Positions 1 to 11,469 are shown, counted from the first letter of the stretch. The stretch: 64,000 nt of DNA from Zychaea mexicana (GCF_025766255.1 NW_026516692.1:363507-427506); one strand, 5' to 3'. Translations and numbers: made by a program. Notes: generated from the sequence alone by a model not told the origin.

Positions 1-169
1 GTTTGCGGACGTTTATCGACAATTCCTTCTCACTTGCCGTCCAGAACCCTGCTGTTTATCGGAGATGATACTCCCCAACCCGTTTCGGAAGCATCTACTT
101 GTATTGTCAGCCAGGGCTCCGGCAGTGCTGGCCGACGCACTGGTAACCCTTGATCAGTTGCCTGCGTCC

Positions 170-990
170 TCATCCACCATTCCAGATCTTAGCATGCATC
201 GTGTGATAATGGGCCTTCAGGGTTATAAACTTGGAATTTATTTCGAATCCCAAAAATGTCTGCTGGTAAGAGGGTGTGAGGACACTCTTGTCCCAATTGA
301 TTACAAAACCTAATGACTGTAGATGATCCAACAACAGATTCATGTGTCTTTGTAGCTGTGCATCTGTCTTTACCAACACGCAAATGTCGTCGAGATAGTA
401 AACCAGCCGAATATGATGTATCTTGCGTAGAGGTTCCAGGGCAAACCACAGAATTTTCATAAAAACCAAAGGAGAAACCGCCATGCCGAACGGGATGCTT
501 GTGTACTGGTAGACAACCCCTCGATGTTCGAATGCTAGATATCAACGAGACTCCTTGTGCAACTTGACTACCATGTAAGCCATCTTCAGATTGCATTTGG
601 CCATCTTGTCCATTGGTTCTAAAAGGTCCCGGAGCGCCGGGATACCCTCCATCTTGAAATGTTGGCACATGATATAGGAGTTGGTCTTTACACTAGATAA
701 AATAGGTCTGACTTTGTTTGGTTCTTGAATCGTAAATAAGGTTGACAGGAAACGACGATCTTAATCGGAACTGCGCTCAATCACTCCATCCAACATGAAT
801 CGATTCACTGCTTGATCCACAACTGTTTGCTCAGTTTGGTTGCGTACAATCCTCGGTGGCTGCCAGGGCACAGGTGGGCTCACCCATTGAAGACGATAGC
901 CTTCTTCGACGATGGACAACGGCCACTTGTGAGCTGTAATCTTCTTCCATTGATTCAGAAAGTGGCTCAGACGCCCCTGAGCACTATCCC
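170..990 (-). pseudogene. Reverse transcriptase of DIRS-order retroelement (degenerate)
   Basis: The conserved RT order is visible in fragments on the minus strand. An N-terminal linker (LSHFLNQWKKITAHKWPLSI) lies around 960. A motif-A-like stretch with several stops or frame changes lies around 560-700. The PFGMAVSPLVF motif lies near 480, the catalytic YYLDD near 400, and FLGFEIN near 240. Together these match RTs of DIRS/Ngaro-type elements, which replicate through an RNA intermediate and integrate with a tyrosine recombinase. In-frame stops near 761 and 540 make the gene non-functional. It presumably continued into an RNase H domain beyond the left edge. Confidence 0.65.
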
Positions 991-1099
991 CTTGATGGTT
1001 GGTTGGGATGCTTGTGTTACTGAACCCAACGGTGCGACTGCCGGAGTTGTTGATGACGATGGTGGTATTATTGATGGGAGTGACTGTCCGAGTTTGGTG

Positions 1100-1859
1100 A
1101 CTGGTTTGCAGGGGGTCTCGGTCCCCCTCGTCCAAAATCCTTGCGTGCAAAACCTCAGCCTCGTCCACAATTTCCATGAAATCCGCACTGGCCGTATCCT
1201 CCACATTTTGAACTGACTGCACTTCTAATGAGTTTATCTTGGTGCCATTGTTGGTGGATGTTATTAACGTCCTCCTCGGAGAACACCAGCTCTTTTTCGG
1301 ATCTGTCGACTTTGATATAATCGTTAAGCTGGAGAGCTTTTGCGACAAGGTACTTGGTGTCTCGGTCCATCGCTTTTGCATTGGCAAAGCCAAAGATCGC
1401 CAGTCTGCATATTTTTTCATTGATGTTTCCTGGAGCCGTGCCGGCTGTTGAGGTGTTGTCGACCTTGGTGTTCGTGATGAATTCTTGTAGCTCTTCAAAC
1501 AGTTCAGTGGCTGCTCGTGCTGTGGCTCGGAGTCTGTCTGCATCTTTGTATCTTTGTTGGATGACGTTGTAGCTTTCGAAAGTTGCTTTTTTAAGTTTGG
1601 AGATGAAAGGAGCATTGATAGCGCCAGACCACGTCCAGGCATCCCCTTCATATCATAGAAGTTGTTTTTGGAATCGTTTGATGGCATTATTCGGGTTTTC
1701 GGATAAGATCTCCAAGTCAGAGAGAATCTCTTCCAGCAAAGGGTATGACGCTGAAGTGTCTCTTGGTTGTCTGTCTTCGACCTCACCATTGGTCTGTTGG
1801 GCGATCTCGAGTAGTTGTTGTAATTGTTCAGTTTGCTGGGCTGTAAGCCCATTGGTCAT
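1100..1859 (-). pseudogene. Gag-like ORF of DIRS-order retroelement
   Basis: The minus-strand reading frame starts at ATG 1859 (MTNGLTAQQTEQLQQLLEIA) and runs through a helical, charged region with one TGA near 1653. It ends in a Gly/Arg/Cys-rich tail (KCGGYGQCGFHGNCGRGRGF) that could bind nucleic acid. A glutamine-rich leucine-heptad start followed by a helical body matches the layout of the Gag ORF of the second DIRS element in this window (26578-25643). It would be the nucleocapsid-like protein packaging the element RNA. A longer overlapping frame with a Ser/Arg-rich composition is judged a shadow over most of its length. The Gag assignment is by position and composition, not by a conserved domain. 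Confidence 0.5.
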
Positions 1860-1948
1860 TCTAGTATACTACGAATGCGTGGCTTGAAGGAAGGCTAAGG
1901 AATAGTGTCAATGAAAAAATTTTAAATTTATTTATTATCTGAGAATAA

Positions 1949-2245
1949 ACAAGCCAATCAGGCGCGGCTAAGAGGAAGCCTACCACATCAGGAGATGAGC
2001 GACCATCGACAGGGATTGTGGTAGAGAAAACGCAATACAATCAAAGAGAACAGAGAAATATAGAACATAGTAATTCATATGAAATTGAGAAGATTGTAGG
2101 ACATGTGTATACTGATAATAAGTACATATTTGAGGTTAAGTGGGTTGGATATAGTGTAAAGGATAATAGTTGGTTAACAGTTGATAAGTTTAATTCCTGG
2201 GAAATGCTACATGAATATAAGGCCACACATGGTATTCAGCTCTAA
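1949..2245 (+). CDS. Chromodomain ORF (no in-frame ATG; partial)
   Basis: The plus-strand frame is open from just after a TAA at 1946 to the stop ending at 2245. The C-terminal half is a chromodomain: YEIEKIVGHVYTDNKYIFEV, then KWVGY, then a Trp-containing segment (NSWLTVDKFNSWEMLHEY). The family binds methylated histone tails or guides integrases and transposases to chromatin. The only start-like codon before the domain is GTG 2018, so this is probably the 3' exon or tail of a larger gene. It could be the tail of a chromovirus integrase whose upstream part is gone, or a chromodomain protein of the neighbouring Rep-bearing element. It converges on the Rep pseudogene with a 62-bp gap. Confidence 0.6.
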   Translation, partial: TSQSGAAKRKPTTSGDERPSTGIVVEKTQYNQREQRNIEHSNSYEIEKIVGHVYTDNKYIFEVKWVGYSVKDNSWLTVDKFNSWEMLHEYKATHGIQL

Positions 2246-2307
2246 ATTAATTTCTTACTTATTTGCATATTAAAAAATTTCATATTGAAACTGACCGCAT
2301 CAACTTT

Positions 2308-5300
2308 TCATTTACTTACCCAATTATATTTATGTTTTATGCATTCATTAGTTATACTTGTACTTATATTAGTATCTGTTGATTTATTTTTGACGTCAGT
2401 TTCTTTTGTTATATCTATATCATCTATTATAGCCTGTTTTATATCCTTATGCTTTTTAAAATATTCTTTTGGCTGTATTTCTTCTACTATTTGCTTGTTT
2501 CTCCGTTTATTTTTAATGTGTCTTTTTTTCTTTTTACGTTTTGGTATATTATTTGGTATGTTGCAGTCACTGCTTTTCTCTGATTCAGATGTACTTACAT
2601 CTATGTATTTATGTTTCTCTATATCTTCTGGTGGGTTTTCCCAATCAGTAGTATCATTTACAACATCATCACATTTTATATCATTAAACACATCTTCCCA
2701 ATGCCTACAATCTACTGATGATGGTACCTTTACAGTTAACCATCCTCTATTATTTTGTTGAGGCGGTTTATGTTGTTTATTGTTCTATGTATTATTACTA
2801 GGGATCCGTATCAGAACCGTAGAACCGGAACCGAACTGAACCGAAACCAAGAAAATACGGTTCGGTTCCTACCAAGGACCGAACCGGAACCGAACCGGTT
2901 CTGTATACTTAGAACCGAAGAACCGAGAGGCAGAAGATTGCAATCAGCGATTTTGGTAATTAGTATAAAGTAGGCTATAATGGAAGTTACGAACAATGTT
3001 ATTTCGAAAAGACCACGAAGTAGTGTATTTGCAAGCCATACTTTATTGAAACCTGCAAAAGCAGAAGGGAGTGAAAAATAGTAAAGAAGAGAAGAGAAAA
3101 AAATAAAAAAACACTTCTTCTGACGGCAGCTTGCTTTCTCCGCCCATGACGCACATCATTACTTGTTCCTCTACTTTGCTACCCACAATGCATATTTCTC
3201 CATGACGTACTACTTTACTAGATTTATTATGGCTTCTCGATCAGTTTTATCAAGTTTGTGCATTCCGTTTGAGATTGCGCATTCTGGGGCTCATAACAGA
3301 ATTATCTTACCCATTCACCCTTTGCCTTTTATGAGACACTATACACTATACACACGTAGAGACACAGCAGCTGTATGTACTGCCGGTTGTGGTTCAATTC
3401 CTCCAATGTTACGATTACATATTGTACTAGTAATACTAAGTCGCTCTAAGTAAGTACTATAAGCTCCACTTTTTTTTGTAAAAACTGTGCTTCAATCTTT
3501 TAACCATGCAATGACCCACATCGTATAAGAATGTTTACATTCTGTTTCTCTTATTCATTTTGAGATCGCTGTTCAATGTACAATAATAAACTATTCTTTT
3601 TTACTGCAGTATTCAAGTATACCGCGACATTTGAACACACACATCAGCTTTCATTTAAAGATACCGGATCTTGCCTTTTTTATATACATGAAGGGTTTGG
3701 CTCTTCGGTTCGATCCTTCGGTTCTACGGTTCTCGTCGGTTCTAGTCGGTTCTAGTCAGTTCTAGTCGGTTCGGTTCTTGCTTTAGAAGATTCGGCTCGG
3801 TTCCCTTCAAGAACCGAACCGAACCGAACCGTACGGATCCCTAATTATTACTATTATGTTTTTTTTCTTGTTCCTTCATATATTCTTCTGTATCAGCTAA
3901 TTCTTGCAGTTCCTCTACTGTTTTATCCATCGGTGTATATTTTTTAATACCATCCTGACCACTATTATGTGCATAACGGATAAATGTATGCTGATCTTGG
4001 TATTCGTTTTCGAATTCATCTTTGTATAAGTCTTCATACATATCCATGTTTTCATAATACATGAATTTATTTTCATAATCCTTCACCTTCATTGTGTATG
4101 GATTCCATATTATATGACCTTTACAGTTCTTATCAACATAGATAATATATAAACGATTGAGCGTTGGTTCTAACTCATATACTGATTTATTTTTGTATAA
4201 CATGTGCGGCATATAGTTACTATTCAGTATTATTGGCATATTTTTCTTTTTAGTTATTGACTTTGTGAATTTACCATTAAGTTTTAACCGTGTTCCTTCT
4301 AACATTTGGTTTAAAAATGTTAATTTGAAATCAGAACCTGTTTCTTCATTATACATAAAATCATAATCATCATCCTTATAATCTGACTAATCATTTTCTT
4401 TATTCATTAGATATGCTCGATGGCCACCTTGTTCTAATACATCAATGCTATATGTCTTACCTACATTTGATGGACATACAATCCAGTATTGTGGTATCTT
4501 ATTTTTACCACCAAACATTGTTTCAATCCCAAACATAGACCACATATGTAGTTTATTTCCAAGGTTATTTTCTATATTGGCATCATGAAAGTAAGAATTT
4601 AAATTTGATCTTACAGTATCATATTTAAATAGCAATTCTGGATATATTTCGGTAGCCTTCCACATATTAAGCTGCTTCGTAATTAATTGATATCCAAGTA
4701 ACTGTTGGTGCATTTTTCTGGTCTTAACTTCATAATTTGGATCCATATTATAACAAATATAATCTTTTCCTGTCATACAGTAGCTAATGGACTTTTGTGG
4801 ATTACCACCTGGCTTAATATTTGGAGTAACACCATCGATAGTAAAGAATTTACGTGCTGTTTTTGTGTCGAACCGCTCATTCATTTGTATCCATATATGA
4901 ACATGTTTCTCACCAGTTTCTGGTGCAATTTCATCACATACAATTGCCTTTTCAATTCGATAACCAATACGTTCATGTTTTATAAACCATTCCATGATTT
5001 GTTCTTTTGTTAAATGGAAGTCCTTACAAATATATGTGAACAGCCCTTTAGTGTTTTGGAATCGGAATTCTTTGCCGCCCTGTGAGGAATCTGCACCAGA
5101 GGTGTTACCCTTTAACATTGCATCGGAAAATTGAGGATTTGAGGATTTGAGGAATTTTGCAAAAGCCCTAATCTGTCCCATTATTACAGTACGGTTCTCG
5201 TCCCTTACTTCCTTTGTTATGTTAGCCTTTATGAGGTCCTTTTCGAGTTCGACCCTTAGTTGGTCAGCAATTGTTTTTTCACTAACATCTTGATGATGTT

Positions 5301-5406
5301 CAGTAAGATGCTTTGCTCTTTCTATTAAGAGCGTCAATGTTATTCCTAAAATAGGAATAAATTCAGCCATAATGGCAATAAATGTGAGGAGGTTCATTTG
5401 ATCCAT
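2308..5406 (-). pseudogene. CRESS-DNA-type Rep (HUH nuclease + SF3 helicase), disrupted
   Basis: The minus-strand ORF from ATG 5406 has a hydrophobic N-terminal segment (residues about 5-27) and a charged helix. The HUH endonuclease follows, with motif I (LFTYICK), motif II (KHVHIWIQ, the His-hydrophobic-His pair) and a motif III-like SISYCMTGKDY. In motif III the Lys normally three residues after Tyr appears displaced. A superfamily 3 helicase follows with Walker A (CPSNVGKTYS), a Walker B-like acidic stretch and motif C (MPIILNSN). A TAG at 4387-4389 interrupts the helicase between Walker A and B. A 1-kb hAT element (2799-3843) sits further downstream. Past it the same frame resumes after another TAG (2785-2787) into an acidic and Lys-rich tail (KRKKKKRHIKNKRRNK) ending at 2308. 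Such Reps start rolling-circle replication of circular ssDNA viruses and related plasmids or transposons. Here it is an endogenous, broken copy. Confidence 0.75.
2799..3843 (+). mobile_element. Non-autonomous hAT element, copy 1 (1,045 bp)
   Basis: The ends are TAGGGATCCG and CGGATCCCTA, followed inward by arrays of GAACCG/CGGTTC. The element is flanked by a perfect 8-bp duplication, attattac (2791-2798 and 3844-3851), which with the TAGGG-type termini indicates the hAT superfamily. No transposase is encoded; an ORF of 96 codons inside (3163-3453) also appears, shortened, in the other copies but matches no known domain. Copies 2 and 3 are in the opposite orientation. This copy interrupts the tail of the Rep pseudogene. 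Confidence 0.9.
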
Positions 5407-5932
5407 ATTGTGTTTTCGTTGGGGTAGTTTTGTTGGAGTGCTAAAAAGATAACAAATATATTTTGCTTTATATTCTGTGGTGTTATTTTTATATTAAAAG
5501 AAATCCAATTTTTATTTTTTTCAAAAATTTAAATGTATGCATACCAAGACATTCATGCATGAATTATTTCAATAGAAATTAATTTGGCTATCCTGATATA
5601 TCTTAGCTAAAAAGTCATCTAGGGCTACTAGACCGCATTAAAATCATCATAACCATGGCCGGTCCCCATATAATGATCAAGTGTAGCAGCCTAAAGCTAT
5701 AATAGACACAGAAATAACGCACGACTTATTGATATACTTTGTGCCATTACTCAACCTGATAATCATACTTCATGCTCTACAGAAAAGCCTATTGATTTCC
5801 CTCTGCTCAATATAAAGACAAAAAGATGAATTCACAACAGTTTCTGATATGGATGGTTATAAGTCAAGCAGCATAAACTAGTATACATTAATGCAGTGTC
5901 TGCATGTGCATGTCAAAATGACCTACAGCCTT
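5407..5932. other. Intergenic, no gene seen
   Basis: AT-rich sequence lies upstream of the Rep start on its left side and downstream of the orphan gene on its right side. No ORF, tRNA or terminal repeat was recognised. Confidence 0.6.
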
Positions 5933-6723
5933 TTATTGTTGCTGCTGATGCGATGGCCACTCTTGCCAAGCTTTCATTCCATCTTGGCGATCTCGCTCTC
6001 TTCTGCGCTGCACATCGTCGTCATTCACCCTTTCAAGCGACATATCTTTTCGATCAAAAGATCGAAACAACTGCAGAAGTTCTCGGTACGTTGTCACCTG
6101 CGGATTGTTCATGATCGTTGATGATATGTTGTATACAAAGCCATTCACCCCGGTAATGTACCACAGCTTTCCCGAAAAGTAAAGGTGCAGGACAGTCTGT
6201 GGGGCATATGTCGGCTTCTCTTTCAACACCTAGATATCCATATTTTAATAAAGATGACGAAAGATGAAAGTGGCTTAAGATCTACCTCGAATCCGCGTTC
6301 CACCATCTCCTGTATCGCTTCATGTTCATACAAGGAGCGCACGCCGTCGATGACACATACGTTGCAATGTACATATACCCTGATCCTGGGCTGCCCTCTC
6401 GGAACTGCATCGTCCAAGTAAGCAGGGCGAATCACCAACCAACCCATGCGTCTGACGAAATTGCGCAGGGCAAAATCCTCGTAAATTGCGCCATTGACAA
6501 TCACAGGGGGGAGTTGAAGCATGTAAAGCCTCGTTACCTCGTCATCGTTAGGCCTTCCTCTGATGCGGCCACGTTCTCCCCTTGTGGCAGGGAGAACAAC
6601 TGTCGTGCTTTCAGCGTAAGACTCGTAATTTTCAGGAACGTTTGAGGTATCCATTTTGGGAGAAAGAGAGTGTGTATCTCTGTTTGCGGTCGGGTTTAAA
6701 ATCCTTAAACTAGTCTGATCCAC
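5933..6723 (-). CDS. Hypothetical protein, two exons, 244 aa
   Basis: Exon 1 runs from ATG 6723 to 6286 and exon 2 from 6229 to the TAA at 5933. The 56-bp intron 6285-6230 begins GTAGAT and ends TCTAG, and splicing keeps the frame (...VERGFE / VLKEKPTY...). The protein has an acidic Arg-rich N-terminus (GERGRIRGRPNDDEV). A compact alpha/beta-looking middle follows (LPPVIVNGAIYEDFALRNFV, RIRVYVHCNVCVIDG), and the tail is charged and Gln-rich. No known family was recognised. It sits between the Rep relic and a hAT transposon, so it may be a lineage-specific gene or an accessory gene of a mobile element. Coding status rests on the length of both exons and the clean splice. Confidence 0.55.
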
Positions 6724-7084
6724 CTTTTTACAGTGACGCTAATGAACAGACTTCAACCAACAATGGAAATGATACATTAAAGTAATTCTAACATGGAAAG
6801 TAATAGATCAAATTTAAAAAAAAAGATATATTCTTTCTATTACTAAGGCTGTATCTCACTAAGGTTGTCAAAGGGAAATTTTCCCCACTTTCCCTCTCTC
6901 TTAAGTCTATTAATCACCTCTTGCCTTCTGCGGGTGATGTCTTGCTTTCATTTTTTTTCTATTTTTTTGTTCCTTCTGGCCTGGTCCTTCGAAGTAAACC
7001 GAGCAAAATGTCAGTGCAATTCATATAGGTGTTCTGCCATCCAAATACTGTCGTTGTTCAGCAAAGGGCGGGAATACTGGTGAT
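6724..7084. other. Intergenic, upstream of the orphan gene
   Basis: AT-rich with short A and T runs. It would contain the promoter of the 6723-5933 gene. A short ORF at 6865-7083 is judged spurious, with low-complexity Phe/Leu content and no domain. Confidence 0.5.
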
Positions 7085-10000
7085 TAGGGGTCGCAATCTG
7101 ACCCGCAGGTCAAAACCAACCCACAGGTCAAGGACGGGTCAACGGGTCGGGTTGCTGCTTTTCTGACCCACGGGTCGACCCGTCCAACCCTTGACCCGAC
7201 CCGTTGACCCGTTGTGACCCGAGTGTCTATAGTTTAGATTTGGGACAGTACTAGTTATCCAACGGTTCCTTTATTCAAGTGTATAGCAAGATATACGAAA
7301 GGGAAAAAAGAATATTATGATGACATATGCGAATACTGTTTATTTTATATGAAGGGCAGAGTATGAAGATAAGGGGAAGCGCTAAGGCCTAACGGTGCAA
7401 AGTATATAGGATTTAATAAATAAGGATACCTGAAGACCAAAGATAACTTAGACTTTAGAGTAAAAGGAAGAACAAAATAGGGAAGGCCGTTAAAAAAGGA
7501 AACAGGAAGAAGTGTAAAAAGTAAGTGAGCAGTTTAGCAATAGGAGCAAAAAAAATGAACGAAAGGAAAGAGGAGTGAAAAAGAGACAAATCAAATAGGA
7601 ACGACAAAGATCGGAAAGTGAGAAAAAAAAAGGGATAAAGGTGGTGGAAATTTTTTTAGTCGGTTGTTATTTTTGACCAAGCCTTTACCAAAACGCTTTC
7701 TTGTAATGCTTCCGGCAATAATCTATTTCGTTCAGATGGCACGAATCCTTTGACATCCGAAAACAAGCGCTCACAAGATGTTGACGTTGCAGGGATGGCG
7801 AGAAACTTGCGTGCCATTTTTGCTAACTGCACGTACGTTGTGCTTGTGCGTTGCCAGTACTCCAATTCGTAGCTTACTGGTCGTCTATTATCGTCACCTT
7901 CGGCAAGTGTTGTCTGTGGCTCGCTTACATATGCTGTCAACTCATCTTGGATTCTTTGCCTCTTGGGACAGTAGCGATTGCGACGTATCTCCTCAGGTGA
8001 CAGTGCTCCAGCCTCACGGTCAGTGGTGCCACTCACAGTCTTGAACGTGCTCCATTCTGCTTCGACACTCATTCTAGCTGTCTCTTTAAATTCTGGCTCC
8101 CATTCCCGTTCATCCCAGTAAGCATACTTCAGGCATGGGTCCATTGCTGCGGCGACGGCATATACGGTGGACGAATCGGTTCTTGCATAATACATTTCAA
8201 GCTTTGCTTGGGCCTGTCTTGCTGCGTCACGCAGGATTTGCGGATTTGACGTGTCGTCTTGGAAGTCTTCGAGATCGTCAATGAGCACGTTGTATGCGAA
8301 GATTATTTTGTTGATAGACGGGTAACTCTTGATGGACCATGTTGCTTAATACATTGCTGTATGTGATGCTATTACAGCATGTTATATTTTCCGTAATAAC
8401 TTACTGTGATGTTGATAGCTCTTCCGTCATAATTTTTAGACTATCCAGCAATGCTATGACATTTTTCATGTATGGCTCGTCTTGGGGATCCAACCGATAT
8501 ATCGACAACTCGCTAAAGAATTCGCAGGTTGCATTATACGCGTCCTTCACCCTCAACGCCCGTACCAGCATATCATAAGTGGAGTTCCATCGTGTGCGCA
8601 TATCCAATTGTAGCTCGAGCTGCTCGCCATACTTCATAGAACAATATTCACGATATTGTTTTCGGTACTTGGTAGTGGACATCCTTAGAACATGGTAAAT
8701 TTAAGTTAATATGTGTGTAAGCGGCCTGACCATTTATGCCAGTGATTTATACCCTACCTGATTTTCTTTATTCCTACTCTTAACTTGGACACCACGTTGC
8801 TAATACCTTGATCGGCCGCGATATCTGATTCAACAACATTATCGAGCAACGGCTGTGAACGCAACCCATCTTTGATCAGTACTTGCGCAACCAAATTGAC
8901 GACGTGACCAATACATGGGATAAGGTGTTTGGCTGCCTGGAAATGGAATGCGCGACGACTCTCCCCTCTTGTCTCGGCACGCCTTTCAAGCTCTTTAGCC
9001 ATGGACAGGTTGTTGGAAGCATTGTCGGTGGTACTGGCAAACAGGAGATGAGTAATGTCGAAATCGTCGAGCACTCTTAGGAAATGATCTGCAAGAGCTT
9101 CTCTGGAATGGCGTTCATCTGGATGCTAGAGACCGACTAAAACCTCCCGCTGCACCCAGTACTCGTCAATGAAATGAGCGGTAATACCAAGGAAATCATA
9201 CCCCCACTCTGAGGTCCAGGCGTCCACGGAAAAAGAGAGACATTGTTGCGCTTGCAAATAGGACATGATGCGCGCCTTCTCGACTCAATATAACCAGGTG
9301 ATGTCGCTCTTGATGGTATTGGCAGTAATCGGCGCGACAACATCAAACGACGGTGCAGCTTGAGTGAGCTAGATGAACTTGCGAAATTCTTCATTTTCCA
9401 CCATCGTGTATCCAGACTTTGTGCTGATGATGAAACGTGCTTGTTGCTCCCGCCATACTTCTTGAGTAACGGTCATTGCTTGGATAGACATAACACCACG
9501 AGCGAAACTGTCCATTGGCCCAACAACTGCCACGCTGCCTTGCTCGCACTTCTCCTTCATAATGCTGTGTCTATTTAGTAGGTGACGGATAATGTTACCA
9601 GTAGATAAACCAATATATGACTTTTGGCACCTTGAACAAGTAATCTTGATAATGCGATTCCTCTCATCTTTTGTAGCATCTGCAACCTTGTATTTGTAAA
9701 TCCATGGCTCTTATGAACCCGTGCCGTACTACTTTGGCTAACCATTGCTGCACTGTGTTCTGTCTCGCTTGTGGTTGCTTCGTGAAAGTCACCGGCTTCA
9801 GATTCAGTGGGATCTAAGGACATAGAGGACAAATTGCTGTCAGAACGGGTGAACTCCATGATGGTGTAAGTGCTAGGTACGAAGGCTGTTAGGTATCAAA
9901 AAGAATAGCTGAGAAAATAAAGATTACTTTGCAAGAAAACGGAAAACTTGTATATATTTATATCTTTTTTTATCGCTGTTTACGTTGCATAGAATAGAAA

Positions 10001-11113
10001 TATAACTACTACTTAGAAAACAGTACATCTTTTGCTTTTGGGTATACGGACATCATGCCCAGTTTGGCCATGCTTTGGATACATATACTTGAAGCTTTAG
10101 TTGATCTATTATGTAGCATAAATAAAGCTTCTTTTACAATTCTCCAAAAACGTTTTAATGCTGGTGTAACTAGATGTTTTTGGAGCAAATACGTCATTTT
10201 CTCTACACTCCTGGATGGTACAGGTACGTTTCCCTTTAATTTTACGATCGTCCAAATCAACTTGTCTACAGTGACTAAACACAATGTTTGACTACCGTTA
10301 GGCAGCAATCATTATTATAGCTCGATCTTTTCGTCATTGCGTTCAATACTTCATCCCTGGTACAAATACAGCATCACTGCTTTCTTATCTGCAGCCTTTT
10401 TCTCACTGTTTTTTTTACCGCATCCTTTTTTGTTGCTGCTGCGGCACCACTTCTCTTTTACACCTGTCCTTTTTTGTCGCCACTCCAGCACCACTTGTCT
10501 TTTCTTTACACCTGTCCTTTTTCGTCACTGCCCCGTCCTTGCTCAGTACCACTACTTTTATTCAGCATGGTATTTGTTGTCAATACCACAATCTCACATA
10601 CGACAACTTTTCTTTTGTTTCATCCGCTATAAATGCATAGGAATATGATTGTCCATCGCCCACTTATTGCAAAACACACTATTTAGCCCGTCTCGCTGAC
10701 TATGCAATACAGTGCTGATTTTTTTGCTGCTGACTTATTTGCCTTCCCTTTTTTTTTATAATCTTCAAATTCTCTCTGTCTCTATCCCAATCTGCCCATT
10801 AAGTTTCTGAGTTCTGGCCAGTTAACGCCAATGCTAGTATAGACGATTTATCAAAAAACCAATCAATAAATAAAACTATTGAGCTTGTTTATTTTACTTT
10901 TAGTATATATTTTCTTCTTAAACTCGTCATTTTGTTTCCTTTTGATTAGAAATCGTTGAAATCATTGCGAAATCGTTGAAATCATTGCCAACCCGTCAAC
11001 CCAAGGTTTGACCCGTTGGGTTGAACAGGTTGGGTCGGGTCAGTGTTTTCTTGACCCACGGGTCAACAGGTCAGACCCTTGACCTGACCTGACCCATCCA
11101 ATTGCGACCCCTA
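7085..11113 (-). mobile_element. hAT transposon, degenerate autonomous-size copy (4.0 kb)
   Basis: The ends are inverted: TAGGGGTCGCAAT at the left and ATTGCGACCCCTA at the right. Both continue inward as arrays of GGGTC/GACCC (for example acgggtcaacgggtcggg near 7135 and ttgacccacgggtcaac near 11052), typical subterminal transposase sites. A hAT transposase pseudogene lies inside on the minus strand. The 8-bp flanks (ctggtgat and gattagac) do not match, so the target duplication has decayed or one end was rearranged. The stretch 9860-11000 is non-coding spacer with CT-rich and Phe/Leu-type ORFs that look spurious. Confidence 0.8.
7656..9859 (-). pseudogene. hAT transposase (BED finger, RNase H-like, hATC), frameshifted
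   Basis: The fragments on the minus strand, in order, form one hAT transposase. A BED-type zinc finger lies near 9640-9560 (CSRCQKSYIGLSTGNIIRHL then LNRH). The first catalytic Asp lies in FSVDAWTSEWGYDFLG near 9230, and the second in STTDNASNN near 9030. The conserved MRTRWNSTYDML lies near 8610. The C-terminal dimerisation domain lies near 7750 (ATSTSCERLFSDVKGFVPSE). The parts lie in different frames, separated by stops at about 9369, 9137 and 8754 and by gaps that may include introns. The enzyme would cut and paste elements with TAGGG-type ends, conceivably also the 1-kb elements of this window, although their termini (TAGGGATCCG) differ. Confidence 0.85.
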
Positions 11114-11387
11114 GATTAGACTACTGAATGTTAGATAAAATAAAGAACCCTAGTAGAGAGAATTACAGTAGCTGTAAAAGTCTTAGAGTGGGAAGAAGCA
11201 TAGTAGTGTAAGTGGTATAGAAAAGGGGTTATCCCAAATAGTTTTGGGGGAGAAGGATTTAAGTAGGGGAGCCAATTTTATCCATTTCCTGTAGCACTTC
11301 TCTGAAATCAAATTTTAACTCTAGCATGATGATGGGCTTGTCAAATAATAGGGTCTCTTAGCTACACACTTTGCCCCAACATTAGCG

Positions 11388-11469
11388 GTCACTTTGGCGG
11401 AGTGGTTAACGCGGTGCCCTGCTAAGGCATTGTCCTTTGGACGCGCAGGTTCGAATCCTGCAGGTGACG
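11388..11469 (+). tRNA. tRNA-Ser (GCT anticodon)
   Basis: The acceptor stem GTCACTT pairs with AGGTGAC. The D-arm contains the A box TGGCGGAGTGG, the anticodon loop reads CTGCTAA (anticodon GCT, Ser AGC/AGT), and there is a long variable arm (TTGTCCTTTGGACGC). The T-arm contains the B box GGTTCGAATCC. The long variable arm is a class II feature expected for Ser. No intron. A short T run (gttttt) directly after the gene serves as a Pol III terminator. Confidence 0.95.

Larger units (their letters stand above)
1..1859 (-). mobile_element. DIRS-order retroelement remnant, cut by the window edge
   Basis: The minus strand carries a Gag-like ORF followed in an overlapping frame by a reverse transcriptase whose palm motif (YYLDD) and preceding PFGMAVSPLVF segment are of the tyrosine-recombinase retroelement type. 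The RNase H and recombinase parts would lie left of position 1. Frameshifts and stops show that it is dead. No terminal repeat could be recognised on the right side, so the right limit is only the start of the Gag ORF. It is a different lineage from the better preserved DIRS element at 22.3-26.8 kb, judged from the protein sequences. Confidence 0.65.

Noticed and set aside
761..1852. 363-codon minus-strand ORF as a single protein
   Set aside because: Only its last ~75 codons fit the RT linker. The first part overlaps the better Gag frame and has shadow-like Ser/Arg/Thr composition.
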